From: SIG452 sp045540295
Lineage (GTDB): Bacteria > Bacillota > Clostridia > UMGS1840
Length of the DNA: 64,000 nucleotides
NCBI GenBank assembly: GCA_045540295.1
Contig: JAZQGY010000031.1
Span: forward strand, 1 to 64,000
Direction of reading: 5' to 3'
This document shows, in pieces, positions 53,574 to 61,795 of the stretch. The number at the start of each line of letters is the position of its first letter. Positions within the stretch are counted from its first letter, which is position 1. A program made the translations under genes and the position numbers. Below the pieces are notes generated by a model, which saw only the letters and a list, made by a program, of their open reading frames with translations, was not told the DNA's origin and did not search any database.

Positions 53574-55360
53574 TTATCACGTTCCTTTTTCAGTTTTAAA
53601 TAAATATTATAAATCTGCAAGGGGATTTTTTCTTCGGGATTGGTGGTGCCAAAGATTTCCAAAAGAAACAGGTTCCCCGTCACCTTCCATGGCAGAACAG
53701 TTTCCGAAAAACTACTGTCACGATAGCGATAATTCCAAGGGGTATTCTGATAACTTAAATGATTGGTGTGTGCCAAAACGCCTTCCTTTTGTTCCTGCTC
53801 GGAAGAAAGTCTGATATGGCAATCAATGGGATACATTAAGGAAGCAGATTTTACCGCCAACTCCTCCGAACGGGCAAGTTCGGTTTCCTCGACGGCACCA
53901 AGAATGGGAATTGTTACTGAATAGGGAATGGGGATTTCGGAATCTGTATCCGGATTATAATCGGTGGAGGTACCTTCCAAAAACACCGTCACATAGTTTC
54001 CTGCCCCCATCAGAAGTTCCCCGCTGTAGCTTTCTGTCATACATTGGCAGGTAAGTCCCCGATAACAAAGAAAAGCACCCAAGGTAAAATGATACAAATA
54101 CATGGTGTCATCAATCATCAGATAGTAAATGCCGTTTCGGTAAAACGCAAATGCCTTTTCTTTAGGAGTGGGCAGCGCAATTTTTTCTAAAGACAGAAAC
54201 TTATAAAGGGAACTGGAGGGAGAATAGAGCATCTGCACCGTTAACATGGATGCGGAAAAGCTGACCAATCCGCTATCAGACAGAAAGCTGACGCTTCCCG
54301 GTGTGGTACAAACAGTTTGCCCGTAACGAGTACCATCCGGAACACTGATAAGAGACCACTGACCGTCTTCTGTGGGGTCGGAGCCTACATAATGACTCCA
54401 ACCATGCTCATAGGAAACCACCACCGACTTCTCCACTACCGAAAGCCCTGTGATTTTTCCTAAGTGCAGATGGGGATAGAGCATATTTTCTGCCCGATAG
54501 GTATACCATTCATTTGGCTCACTGATAAATAAAGCAGTGGGATAATCGGGATGCCCTGCCGCAAAGTAGCGCATAGAAGCGGGATGCCAAACAATGTAGG
54601 GGCATTGGCAGGCGCGAATACCGTTTTCATCTCGCACAGGCCCCGAACGAAACACGCGATGCAAAGAATAACACGGTTCGTATGCAAAATAGGGGCTGTC
54701 AGAATACAGTGTTTTTAAATCTAAATCCAGTTCCGTACTAAAATTATAACTCATGTACATCAAATCCCCCGCTACTCCCAGATTCACAAACTGATTGGTT
54801 GCAAGAAGCTGCTTAATATTATCACGAGTAGCATTAGTATGTGCTTTGGCATAATAGAGAGTCTTCGTATCCTCATCCCAAATGTTTTTTCCGTATAAAT
54901 CAGCCGGAAAATCCCCATTGGTGGAATAGTCATCGGATAAGCGCTCCAACACCAGATACCCTTCCCAGGGATTCTTCACGGTAATCACACCGTCCACACG
55001 GCGATAAATAGCATTGAGCAGCTGAGCTCCTCCTGCCAAAAGAATAGCATAACCGTCAGTAACGGGAAGTATCTTGAAGGTAGCACACAGCATCGAGTGA
55101 TTACATTTTACTCCACCTACCACCATCTCCAGATCTTTTCCGCACTGGACGAACAAAATCTCGTGCCCTTTGGTACTCAAGCATTTATGGATTGCGGTAA
55201 CCTCTCCCACAAAAGGACCGTACTTCTTGGCGGTACCGGCCCGCACCTTAAGGCCTCCCGCTTCCACATCAAAATTGCAAAGTTCCAGTGCCTCATCTTT
55301 TTTCAGTAAATAGGGAGATTTTTTGTTGACAATCCCCCCGGAAAAATCGTAAAAATTCAT
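53570..55360 (-). CDS. phage virion protein, putative neck/tail (nozzle or stabilisation) type
   Basis: A 596-aa protein. Its start (NFYDFSGGIVNKKSPYLLKK, ...EALELCNFDVEAGGLKVRAG) follows the 'F-GG-...-SP-...-N...-G-L..R.G' pattern of proteins seen after the neck genes of short-tailed phages. The rest is rich in beta-type segments and aromatic residues (many Y/W), compatible with a propeller-like structure. The site GGAGGT overlaps the stop of the 177-aa gene. The reading frame is intact. Exact role is inferred from position and is uncertain. Confidence 0.55.
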   Translation of the reverse strand: MNFYDFSGGIVNKKSPYLLKKDEALELCNFDVEAGGLKVRAGTAKKYGPFVGEVTAIHKCLSTKGHEILFVQCGKDLEMVVGGVKCNHSMLCATFKILPVTDGYAILLAGGAQLLNAIYRRVDGVITVKNPWEGYLVLERLSDDYSTNGDFPADLYGKNIWDEDTKTLYYAKAHTNATRDNIKQLLATNQFVNLGVAGDLMYMSYNFSTELDLDLKTLYSDSPYFAYEPCYSLHRVFRSGPVRDENGIRACQCPYIVWHPASMRYFAAGHPDYPTALFISEPNEWYTYRAENMLYPHLHLGKITGLSVVEKSVVVSYEHGWSHYVGSDPTEDGQWSLISVPDGTRYGQTVCTTPGSVSFLSDSGLVSFSASMLTVQMLYSPSSSLYKFLSLEKIALPTPKEKAFAFYRNGIYYLMIDDTMYLYHFTLGAFLCYRGLTCQCMTESYSGELLMGAGNYVTVFLEGTSTDYNPDTDSEIPIPYSVTIPILGAVEETELARSEELAVKSASLMYPIDCHIRLSSEQEQKEGVLAHTNHLSYQNTPWNYRYRDSSFSETVLPWKVTGNLFLLEIFGTTNPEEKIPLQIYNIYLKLKKERDK

Positions 55361-55364
55361 ACGC

Positions 55365-55898
55365 CTACCTCCAGCTCGGTGTAGGCAGGGGGGAATGTGG
55401 GATTCTCATTCTGCCCTGCAAACTCTGATGAATAGCGGCGCAATTATCATAAAATTCTTCAATCAGGCGGTCTGCTAAACGGTTGGTAGGGTCATCTGAG
55501 CGTAGCACAGAAAATGCTACATATTTACATAATTCTGAATCATATTCAGGTGCCGTTGGAATTCTTTCTCCCTCCGCTACAAATCCCTGGGGAGCGCTGT
55601 AATAATAGACCTGATATTCCCCCTCCCGATTGAGAAAAAGCCCTTCCTCATCCAGTCGGTAATCTCCGTATAACTGCTTATTGCGATACACCTTGTAAAT
55701 ACCGCGGTGGGCAGGCATGGGATAGGGGTCGGTGTCTGCCTGCCAAAGCACACGCAAACATTTTATAGGGCAAGCGGTGGGATATCGGGCAATCAAAAGA
55801 CGGATTCCTTCGTTTAAAAAGCGGTTTGCCAGTGGGCTGTCCACCGGTTTTCCAACCAACACAGATGCTACATTGGTTACGTCCTGTAAGGTCATCAT
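55365..55898 (-). CDS. phage neck/adaptor-like protein
   Basis: A 177-aa protein beginning MMTLQDVTNVASVLVGKPVD, with LANRFLNEGIRLLIARYP typical of small head-to-tail adaptor proteins that have helical N termini and a beta core (YKVYRNKQLYGDYRLDEEG). AGGAGG immediately precedes an ATG-ATG pair. It sits between the capsid-side genes and the large putative tail protein, where an adaptor would be expected. Assignment rests on context and resemblance. Confidence 0.6.
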   Translation of the reverse strand: MMTLQDVTNVASVLVGKPVDSPLANRFLNEGIRLLIARYPTACPIKCLRVLWQADTDPYPMPAHRGIYKVYRNKQLYGDYRLDEEGLFLNREGEYQVYYYSAPQGFVAEGERIPTAPEYDSELCKYVAFSVLRSDDPTNRLADRLIEEFYDNCAAIHQSLQGRMRIPHSPLPTPSWR

Positions 55899-55910
55899 CT
55901 TCCTCCTTCC

Positions 55911-56306
55911 TTACAAAAAACGGGTTGTAAACGCCTCGCCATCAATGTGTTCTTTGTCGGCATGATGAGAAAGATAGGTGATGGTTTCCCGAAGTTTTTC
56001 GGTTGCTTCCTCAGGAATTTTGGTTTGCTCCTCTGAAATTTTTTGGTTGGTTTCTTCCATTTCCAAAAGGATTTTTTCCATGTTTGCAATACGAGTTTTT
56101 CGCACCAACTGAAGCGTTCTTTCATCCAACTCCGCATAGGGAACGGTTAAACAATAGGTGTTATGTGGCTGGTCTTTGTGATGAATTTCAAAGGTTTGTG
56201 CCTCATGATTGCGGAGCACAAAATACCCCGAATCCAGTTCCCGAAGTCGCTCGGGAATATAATACACATTGGTCGTAATGGGCGTTTTTTTTGGTTGTTG
56301 TTTCAT
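55911..56306 (-). CDS. phage-type protein downstream of the capsid gene, function unknown
   Basis: A 131-aa protein: VYYIPERLRELDSGYFVLRN, HNTYCLTVPYAELDERTLQL, then a charged helical/coiled-coil tail (IANMEKILLEMEETNQK). I recognise this layout from proteins encoded next to major capsid genes in Firmicutes phages, but the role is unknown. The ATG at 56306 follows AGAGGA; a longer frame runs through the upstream hairpin and is rejected. Confidence 0.6.
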   Translation of the reverse strand: MKQQPKKTPITTNVYYIPERLRELDSGYFVLRNHEAQTFEIHHKDQPHNTYCLTVPYAELDERTLQLVRKTRIANMEKILLEMEETNQKISEEQTKIPEEATEKLRETITYLSHHADKEHIDGEAFTTRFL

Positions 56307-56320
56307 AATTCCTCTTTTTT

Positions 56321-56370
56321 TAAAAAAGGGGTTGCTTAAAAAGTTAATGGACTTCTTAAACAACCCCTTG
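56321..56370 (-). terminator. hairpin terminator after the major capsid gene
   Basis: On the minus strand AAGGGGTTG-TTTAAGAAGT-CCATTA-ACTTTTTAAG-CAACCCCTT with a U-run. It lies ~150 bp past the capsid stop codon and before the next gene, so it could set high capsid and lower downstream expression. The 56371-56523 gap also contains a looser inverted repeat (ATCAACAAAC at ~56400 with GTTTGTTGAT at ~56469). Confidence 0.75.
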
Positions 56371-56523
56371 CTATCAGGGATAGGAAAAAGGCTTTAGCAT
56401 CAACAAACTGAACCAAAACTCTGCGTTAGGTTCTAAGGTGCCATGCAAAGGTACGGCAAGTAGTAACGTTTGTTGATAACAAAAACTTGCTTCTTGCGTA
56501 CTAAAGTCTTTTGACATCCCCTA

Positions 56524-57672
56524 TTACGCTGTGATTCCTGTGAGTCTTGCCTGACCGCCCGGATGGTCACACATTAACTCGCCGTATTTGGCTAAAACTG
56601 CGGTCCATGCGGGTTTTCCGGCAATCTGTTTTAAGATTTTGCCGTCGTCATCCAGCCAATCCCAATCGGATAAGGTATGCATTGCAAAGGACTTGGAGTT
56701 TAACAAGTCCATAGTGCCGTCAGGACAATGACGGTCTGCCACAATGGGAATACCGCCAAAGGAAATCGCCTGAAATCCTCCTTCTAACGTCATGGGATCA
56801 ATGTTTCTTCTGGTTAATTCCAGATAAGAAAGATAGTTTCTTCTCACATCATAAGAGCAGGAAATGTAGTCCACTTTGCTGCCGGTATGTTCTTCTAAGT
56901 AGTCCATGGCAGTTTGAATTTTTAAGTCAGAGATTTCGCCGGTAGCTTCATTGATATAGGGGAGCATCCAGTAGTTTTCGCTACGGTTTACGCCGTATAA
57001 GGGCTGAGTAGTGTCGGAATTAAAAATTGCGCCCAAACCGGTCAGTTCTTTGCCGTAGGAATTCTGCACGGTAATTTTATCCCCTGCCGAAACGGTCACC
57101 TCACCGTCTAACACAATGACTTTTTCCGCACGGTTAATAGCGGTAATACGTTTTGCAGCCTGGGTAGCGGAAGAGCCGATAATATCAATAATCATCCCTT
57201 CAATCAGGTATTTCACAGAGTCCACCTGTACCTGATTGCCGTTTCCTTCCACCACGGTGGCAATCACGCCGGTACCGTCGGTGAATAAGGCTCTGGAATA
57301 GTTAAACTTGGCAGCTTCCAAGATTCCTTTCATTTCCTGGGTCAGTAAGTCTACAAAGGAATTGGTGTTTAAGCGGGACGCTTTCATCGCTTTATCAGAA
57401 ATTTCAATCACACCATACATATCCTTGGTGGTAGTCTCAAAATGAGTGTACTGATTGGAACCTGCTTTGGGAAGGTTGCCGGCGTCGGAAGAGAATCCGA
57501 ATCCGCCGTTTAACGCATAGGGTGCAAGTCTTACCACCTTGTGACCGATGATGTTCTGCGAGGTTGTAACAATTTTGTTGTAAAAGGGGTTGGTAGTTGT
57601 GTTCAGCTGATTTCTTAAAACGTCCAGATAATAGCTTTTTAAAGCGACATCCGCTGTGTTGGTAGTAATCAT
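56524..57672 (-). CDS. HK97-fold-type phage major capsid protein
   Basis: A 382-aa protein with the hallmarks of tailed-phage coat proteins: an N-terminal region starting NTADVALKSYYLDVLRNQLN, an EISDKAMKASRLN-type segment, a beta-hairpin/insertion region (~145-215), and a C-terminal end (SDWDWLDDDGKILKQIAGKP, AVLAKYGELMCDHPGGQARL) that I recognise from Firmicutes phage coat proteins. AAAGGAC precedes the ATG. The frame is intact and full length. It is downstream of the scaffold-like gene, the standard order. Encapsulin was considered, but the length and neighbours fit a phage coat protein better. Confidence 0.75.
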   Translation of the reverse strand: MITTNTADVALKSYYLDVLRNQLNTTTNPFYNKIVTTSQNIIGHKVVRLAPYALNGGFGFSSDAGNLPKAGSNQYTHFETTTKDMYGVIEISDKAMKASRLNTNSFVDLLTQEMKGILEAAKFNYSRALFTDGTGVIATVVEGNGNQVQVDSVKYLIEGMIIDIIGSSATQAAKRITAINRAEKVIVLDGEVTVSAGDKITVQNSYGKELTGLGAIFNSDTTQPLYGVNRSENYWMLPYINEATGEISDLKIQTAMDYLEEHTGSKVDYISCSYDVRRNYLSYLELTRRNIDPMTLEGGFQAISFGGIPIVADRHCPDGTMDLLNSKSFAMHTLSDWDWLDDDGKILKQIAGKPAWTAVLAKYGELMCDHPGGQARLTGITA

Positions 57673-57747
57673 AATTGTGAAGTCCTTTCCTCTTGTTCCC
57701 GTTTTATAAAATCCTATGAAAAATCAAACAGAAACGGGAGCAGAATG

Positions 57748-58278
57748 TTAGTGTTTTACCATCTGAAGAAACATTTCGCCTGCTTCTTCAAAGGTTTTTG
57801 GTTGGTTGCCCGGAGTGGTACAAAACTCACCGCCTTGTCCGCAAATTAATGCCGGGGGCATCTGAGACAAGCTGTGGGCATATTCGCGGTAAGCTGAGGG
57901 CAATGTGGTCAATGCCCTTTTGGCCATAGTGAATGCCGCCTGGTGATCTAAGGATAACAGTTCGGGGTTTTCTTCCAGATAAGAGATAAAGTCGTATGCC
58001 CGATCAGCTAAGCCGTGCTCTTGCAGAAAACCCTCCAGGTCGCTCTGAAATTTTTCTTCCACATCGGAGACAGTGGCTTCCGCCAAGAGTTCACGCGCCT
58101 CTTTTAGTTCTTCTCTGGTTCTGGAGATAAACCGTTCACTTTCGCAATATGCTTTTTCCAGCTCGGAATAATCTTTAAACTTGCCGAGAATTAAGGGGGG
58201 ATTTTCCCCGTTCTCTATGGGATTGGTCCCGACTGCAAAATGCTCATCCTGAGTGCAGTCGATTGGATTGTCAATCAT
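57748..58278 (-). CDS. phage scaffolding-like protein
   Basis: A 176-aa acidic, mostly helical protein. LGKFKDYSELEKAYCESERF and TREELKEARELLAEA predict a coiled coil, as in capsid scaffolds; the C-terminal part (ENPELLSLDHQAAFTMAKRA, TFEEAGEMFLQMVK) is also helical. Position just before the coat gene supports the call. The ATG at 58278 follows AAAGGAAGGA. The same frame is open 46 codons further up to 58416 but without a good site. Confidence 0.6.
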   Translation of the reverse strand: MIDNPIDCTQDEHFAVGTNPIENGENPPLILGKFKDYSELEKAYCESERFISRTREELKEARELLAEATVSDVEEKFQSDLEGFLQEHGLADRAYDFISYLEENPELLSLDHQAAFTMAKRALTTLPSAYREYAHSLSQMPPALICGQGGEFCTTPGNQPKTFEEAGEMFLQMVKH

Positions 58279-58543
58279 ATGCTCATTCCTTCCTTTCGCT
58301 TGTTTTCCTGTTTTACTAACAGGGGTTCGGAAAACCGTTATGATTACCACATCCGGGACTTCTTCGGCTTCCGTCTCACATAGTATGAACCAAGCTGCGC
58401 CGTTTGGCAAGGTCATCTTTTTTTCGGACTTTTGTTCCCCTTTTTTTTAAGCTGTGTTGCCGTAATACAACGAATCCCTTTGCCGTTTTGTTTTCCAAAA
58501 CGTTTTTTTGGACCAAAAATGCAAAAAAACCGACGATTTATGA
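58279..58543. other. region upstream of the phage cassette, no gene seen
   Basis: It holds the in-frame upstream extension of the scaffold gene (to a TAA near 58450) and A/T-rich sequence. I see no portal or terminase fragment and no convincing minus-strand promoter. A weak hairpin with T-run (CGTTTT...AAAACGTTTTTTT, about 58479-58507) is on the plus strand. No att-like direct repeat shared with the 53.35 kb end was noticed. Confidence 0.5.
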
Positions 58544-58572
58544 TTGACATTACAAAAAAAAGGTAGTATAAT
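58544..58572 (+). promoter_or_regulatory. vegetative promoter of serC-serA
   Basis: Perfect TTGACA (58544-58549), 17 bp spacer, TATAAT (58567-58572). It gives a ~100-nt leader with a short ACTTG/CAAGT hairpin; no known riboswitch or T-box signature there. Confidence 0.85.
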
Positions 58573-58678
58573 AAACTTGATACCCAAGTTAGATTGTTAA
58601 AAAATAAACAAGTGTAATTTTTTTTTACGATGCCCTTTTTGGCGTCCAAGACATAAAAACAGAATGGAGACAGCAAGT

Positions 58679-59761
58679 ATGAAAAGAGTGTACAACTTCA
58701 GTGCAGGACCTTCTGCATTACCGGAAGCAGTGTTAAAAAAAGCTGCAGAAGAAATGTTAGATGCAAACGGCGCAGGTATGTCCGTTATGGAAATGAGCCA
58801 CCGTTCCAAAGACTATCAGGCAATTATTGACCGTGCGGAAGAACTGTTCCGTGAGCTGATGGAAATTCCGGATGACTATGCAGTATTATTCCTGCAGGGC
58901 GGCGCATCCTCTCAGTTTGCGATGATCGCTTTGAACCTGATGAATAAAAATAAAAAAGGTGACTATGTTATCACCGGTCAGTGGGCAAAGAAAGCATATC
59001 AGGAAGGCGCACATTACGGTGACGCTTACCAGGTAGCATCCTCTGCCGACAAGACCTTCTCCTACATTCCCAAACTGGACAAATCCATGTTCAGACCTGA
59101 TGCAGACTTTGTACATATCACCTTAAACAACACCATTTACGGCACCAAATTCAACCAGCTGCCCGACGTTGGTGATGTTCCCCTGGTTGCAGATATTTCC
59201 TCCTGCATTCTGTCTGAAAAGTTAGATGTTTCAAAGTTTGGTATGCTCTACGCAGGCGCTCAGAAAAACATCGGTCCTGCAGGTCTCACCGTGGTAATCA
59301 TCAGAAAAGACTTAATCGGCAATGCAATGGACATCTGCCCCATTATGTTTAACTACCAGACTCACTTAGATTCCGGTTCTATGTATAACACTCCTCCCAC
59401 CTACGCAATTTACATTTGTAAATTAGTATTAGAATGGTTAAAAGACTTGGGCGGCGTGGAAAAAATCCAGGAAATTAACTACAAGAAAGCAAAAATCCTG
59501 TACGATTATTTAGATTCTTCCGATTTCTTCACCGGTACCGTTGTGAAGGAAGACCGTTCCATTATGAATGTTCCCTTCCTCTCTCCCTCCGATGAATTAA
59601 ACAAAAAATTCATTGCTGAAGCGAAAGAAGCAGGCTTTGTGAACTTAGCAGGTCACCGCAGCGTTGGCGGTATGCGTGCAAGTATCTATAATGCAATGCC
59701 CGTGGAAGGTGTTCAGGCACTGGTTGACTTTATGAAGAAATTTGAAGCTGAAAACAAATAG
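58679..59761 (+). CDS. serC: phosphoserine aminotransferase
   Basis: SerC (360 aa), PLP enzyme converting 3-phosphohydroxypyruvate to phosphoserine. The start VYNFSAGPSALPEAVLKKAA, FLQGGASSQFAMIALNLM, the catalytic Lys in LYAGAQKNIGPAGLTVVI and C-terminal GHRSVGGMRASIYNAMP are diagnostic. ATG at 58679 follows GGAG by 9 bases. Forms a two-gene operon with serA. Confidence 0.97.
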   Translation: MKRVYNFSAGPSALPEAVLKKAAEEMLDANGAGMSVMEMSHRSKDYQAIIDRAEELFRELMEIPDDYAVLFLQGGASSQFAMIALNLMNKNKKGDYVITGQWAKKAYQEGAHYGDAYQVASSADKTFSYIPKLDKSMFRPDADFVHITLNNTIYGTKFNQLPDVGDVPLVADISSCILSEKLDVSKFGMLYAGAQKNIGPAGLTVVIIRKDLIGNAMDICPIMFNYQTHLDSGSMYNTPPTYAIYICKLVLEWLKDLGGVEKIQEINYKKAKILYDYLDSSDFFTGTVVKEDRSIMNVPFLSPSDELNKKFIAEAKEAGFVNLAGHRSVGGMRASIYNAMPVEGVQALVDFMKKFEAENK

Positions 59762-59778
59762 AAAGGTGGCATATAATC

Positions 59779-60933
59779 ATGAAAATCGCTACTTTAAATA
59801 AAATTTCTGAAATTGGTTTGAAAGAACTGAAGCCCGCTTATGAAATCAGCGATGATTTAACCGGTGCTGCAGGTGTTTTAGTAAGAAGTGCAGCAATGCA
59901 CGATATGGAATTCGGAGACGAACTCCATGCTATCGCAAGAGCAGGTGCAGGGGTAAACAACATCCCTGTGGACAGATGTGCAGACGAAGGTATTGTGGTG
60001 TTTAACACTCCCGGTGCTAACGCAAATGCCGTAAAAGAACTGGTATTGGCAGGTCTTTTAATGTCCTCCCGTGATTTAATCGGTGGCAATGCCTGGGCAA
60101 AAACCTTAACCGAAGACGTGGCAAAAGCTGTGGAAAAAGGCAAAGGAATGTTTGCAGGTTGCGAAATCGCAGGCAAAACCTTAGGTGTTATCGGCTTGGG
60201 CGCAATTGGCGCACAGGTTGCAAACACCGCATTAAACTTAGGAATGAAAGTAATCGGTTATGACCCCTTCATCTCCATTGACGGTGCTTGGAGAATTTCC
60301 AAGAATGTTGTTCATGCTACCGATTTAAAGCAGGTTTATGAAAACTGTGATTATATCACTATCCATGTACCTTTAACTCCCGATACCAAAGGTTTTATCA
60401 ACAATGAAACCATCAGCCAGATGAAGCAGGGCGTGGTCATCTTAAACTATGCAAGAGCAGCGTTAGTATCAGATGAAGACATTAAAGCAGCGCTGTCCAG
60501 CGGAAAAGTTCGCCGTTATGTAACCGACTTCCCCGACGGTGACATTGCATCTTATCCGGGCGTAATTGCATTCCCCCATTTAGGTGCATCCACCGAAGAA
60601 TCCGAAGAAAACTGTGCATACATGGCAGCTATTCAGCTCCGTGATTATTTAGAAAACGGTATTATTAAAAACTCCGTAAATTATCCGGAAATGGCCTGTG
60701 CAAGAATCCCCGGTCAGAAACGTGTGGTAGTGCTCCATAAAAACATTCCCACCATGCTTTCTCAGATTTCCGGTGAGTTCTCCAAATTATCTTTAAACAT
60801 TGATAATATGCAGAACCGTTCCAAGAAAGAATACGCTTGTACTGTTTTGGATGTTGCAGGAGATATTCCGGCAGAAACCGAAGCAGCATTGAAGGCGATT
60901 GACGGAGTGATTCGCGTTCGCATCTTAGACTAA
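59779..60933 (+). CDS. serA: D-3-phosphoglycerate dehydrogenase
   Basis: SerA (384 aa), NAD-dependent oxidation of 3-phosphoglycerate in serine synthesis. The NAD-binding motif is LGVIGLGAIGAQVAN. The catalytic Arg, Glu and His lie in ARAGAGVNNIP, the ...GDIASYPGVIAFPHLGAS segment and nearby. The C-terminal ~70 residues form an ACT domain, the usual site of serine feedback. It is the short type without the intervening ASB domain. It pairs with serC. Confidence 0.95.
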   Translation: MKIATLNKISEIGLKELKPAYEISDDLTGAAGVLVRSAAMHDMEFGDELHAIARAGAGVNNIPVDRCADEGIVVFNTPGANANAVKELVLAGLLMSSRDLIGGNAWAKTLTEDVAKAVEKGKGMFAGCEIAGKTLGVIGLGAIGAQVANTALNLGMKVIGYDPFISIDGAWRISKNVVHATDLKQVYENCDYITIHVPLTPDTKGFINNETISQMKQGVVILNYARAALVSDEDIKAALSSGKVRRYVTDFPDGDIASYPGVIAFPHLGASTEESEENCAYMAAIQLRDYLENGIIKNSVNYPEMACARIPGQKRVVVLHKNIPTMLSQISGEFSKLSLNIDNMQNRSKKEYACTVLDVAGDIPAETEAALKAIDGVIRVRILD

Positions 60934-60944
60934 TTCTTCTATTA

Positions 60945-61060
60945 TAGGTTTGAGAAAAGGCGCATAACCAATTAACCTCCCCGCTCGCCGTACACTCGGT
61001 ACGGCTTCGGGTAACCCCCTACGGGGTTCGGTTTCTTGCCTCTGCATCCTTTTCTCTGCA
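60945..61060 (+). repeat. structured 3'-UTR repeat, copy B
   Basis: Starts 12 bp after the serA stop codon, same direction as serA. It aligns with copy A (21182-21289, downstream of the M18 peptidase), sharing TAACCTC, a hairpin (GCCGTAC-ACTCG-GTACGGC here), CGGGGTTCGGTTT and CTGCATC-TTTTCTC. It carries an extra ~16 bp GGTAACCCCCTACGGGG hairpin-like insert. Confidence 0.7.
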
Positions 61061-61088
61061 CCTTAGGAATTTGAATCATTTTAAACGC

Positions 61089-61124
61089 AAAAGGCATGGA
61101 TTTTTCCATGTCTTTTTGTTTTTT
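61089..61124 (+). terminator. terminator after serA
   Basis: AAAAGGCATGGA-TTTT-TCCATGTCTTTTTGTTTTTTT, one G-U in the stem. It ends the serC-serA transcript after the repeat. Confidence 0.85.
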
Positions 61125-61296
61125 TCGTGTCGTCCTTCGGTAGCGTTTTTAGGTTGATATAACCTGATGTAGAACGCTTTTCTGCGATTTGTAAAACCAT
61201 ATGATAGGACAGCTGTGGGTTGTCTGAGCACTCGTTTGAAGGGAAAGTAAGGGAAAATCGAAAGTTCCCCCTGCTCCCTTAACGAACACATTTTTA
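61125..61296. other. intergenic stretch with nothing recognised
   Basis: No convincing gene, hairpin or repeat. A minus-strand open frame here starts in the terminator region and lacks a ribosome site. Confidence 0.5.
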
Positions 61297-61325
61297 TTGA
61301 CAAATTTTTTCTTCTATGCTACAAT
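61297..61325 (+). promoter_or_regulatory. promoter of the Cys-rich protein gene
   Basis: TTGACA (61297-61302), 17 bp spacer, TACAAT (61320-61325). The predicted transcript start coincides with the first paired base of the leader RNA (61332). Confidence 0.8.
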
Positions 61326-61331
61326 GAAAAA

Positions 61332-61489
61332 GCAGTAAAATTTCATAAAATATACCGGATACGGGAAAACTCTTTTTTGGCAAAAAGTGTTTTCTCTACT
61401 TTCTTATCCCGTAATCTGGTGATGGAATTTTACTGCAATCGGAGAGGCACTTTTTCGGTGTGTCTTCGATTGGAGACACACCTTTTTTT
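61332..61489 (+). promoter_or_regulatory. structured leader RNA with antiterminator/terminator (leader 1)
   Basis: P1: GCAGTAAAATTTCAT (61332-61346) with ATGGAATTTTACTGC (61422-61436), 15 bp with one G-U. P2: CCGGATACGGGA (61355-61366) with TCCCGTAATCTGG (61407-61419). P3: AAAACTCTTTTT with AAAAAGTGTTTT, loop TGGC. Terminator GGTGTGTCT-N8-AGACACACC plus T7 (61457-61489). An alternative helix, CAATCGGAG (61436-61444) with CTTCGATTG (61464-61472), around a TTTTTCG loop excludes the terminator. The ribosome site GGGAGG follows at once. It looks like a riboswitch-type leader but matches no class I know. Confidence 0.7.
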
Positions 61490-61504
61490 ATTTGGGAGGA
61501 AAAA

Positions 61505-61753
61505 ATGATTATTGATATTACCGGCATTGAATTAATTCCCGGAAACGGGGGCAAAGACTGTCCGGGCAACGGTGAAAACGGCAACGAATGTTGTTGCGAT
61601 GAGTGTAATTATATGTGTTGCTGTTTTGACTTGCGCAGGAAACACGATTGCAGCGAATGTGTCCATACCGAATGCCCACGAAATAAAAATAATTCCCTGA
61701 AACTTGAAAAAATAGAAGCACTTCAAAAAAGCCTTCAAAATTACGATTTCTAA
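61505..61753 (+). CDS. small Cys-rich protein of unknown function
   Basis: An 82-aa cytoplasmic protein with 11 cysteines, most in the segment DCPGNGENGNECCCDECNYM followed by CCCF, SEC and TEC; the N terminus is MIIDITGIELIPGNGGK and the C terminus is a charged helix without Cys. The pattern suggests metal (Zn or Cu) or iron-sulfur binding, or a substrate for modification. It is not the SCIFF peptide: length and Cys spacing differ. GGGAGG is 5-6 bases upstream. It has its own promoter and is controlled by leader 1. The next gene has a leader of the same design. Confidence 0.8.
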   Translation: MIIDITGIELIPGNGGKDCPGNGENGNECCCDECNYMCCCFDLRRKHDCSECVHTECPRNKNNSLKLEKIEALQKSLQNYDF

Positions 61754-61761
61754 AAAAATTG

Positions 61762-61790
61762 TTTACAAATCAGAAAACTTATGTTATAAT
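61762..61790 (+). promoter_or_regulatory. promoter of the stalk-domain protein gene
   Basis: TTTACA (61762-61767), 17 bp spacer, TATAAT (61785-61790). Again the predicted start (about 61797) falls at the first base pair of the leader helix. Confidence 0.8.
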
Positions 61791-61795
61791 AAATT

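Noticed and set aside
56524..57672. Encapsulin rather than phage coat protein
   Set aside because: Too long for a typical encapsulin, and it is flanked by scaffold-, adaptor- and tail-like genes rather than a cargo enzyme.
58413..58676. 87-codon minus-strand open frame
   Set aside because: Covers the serC promoter and leader on the opposite strand, with no site or family resemblance.
61076..61303. 75-codon minus-strand open frame
   Set aside because: Starts within the promoter region of the Cys-rich gene, lacks a ribosome site and covers the serA terminator.
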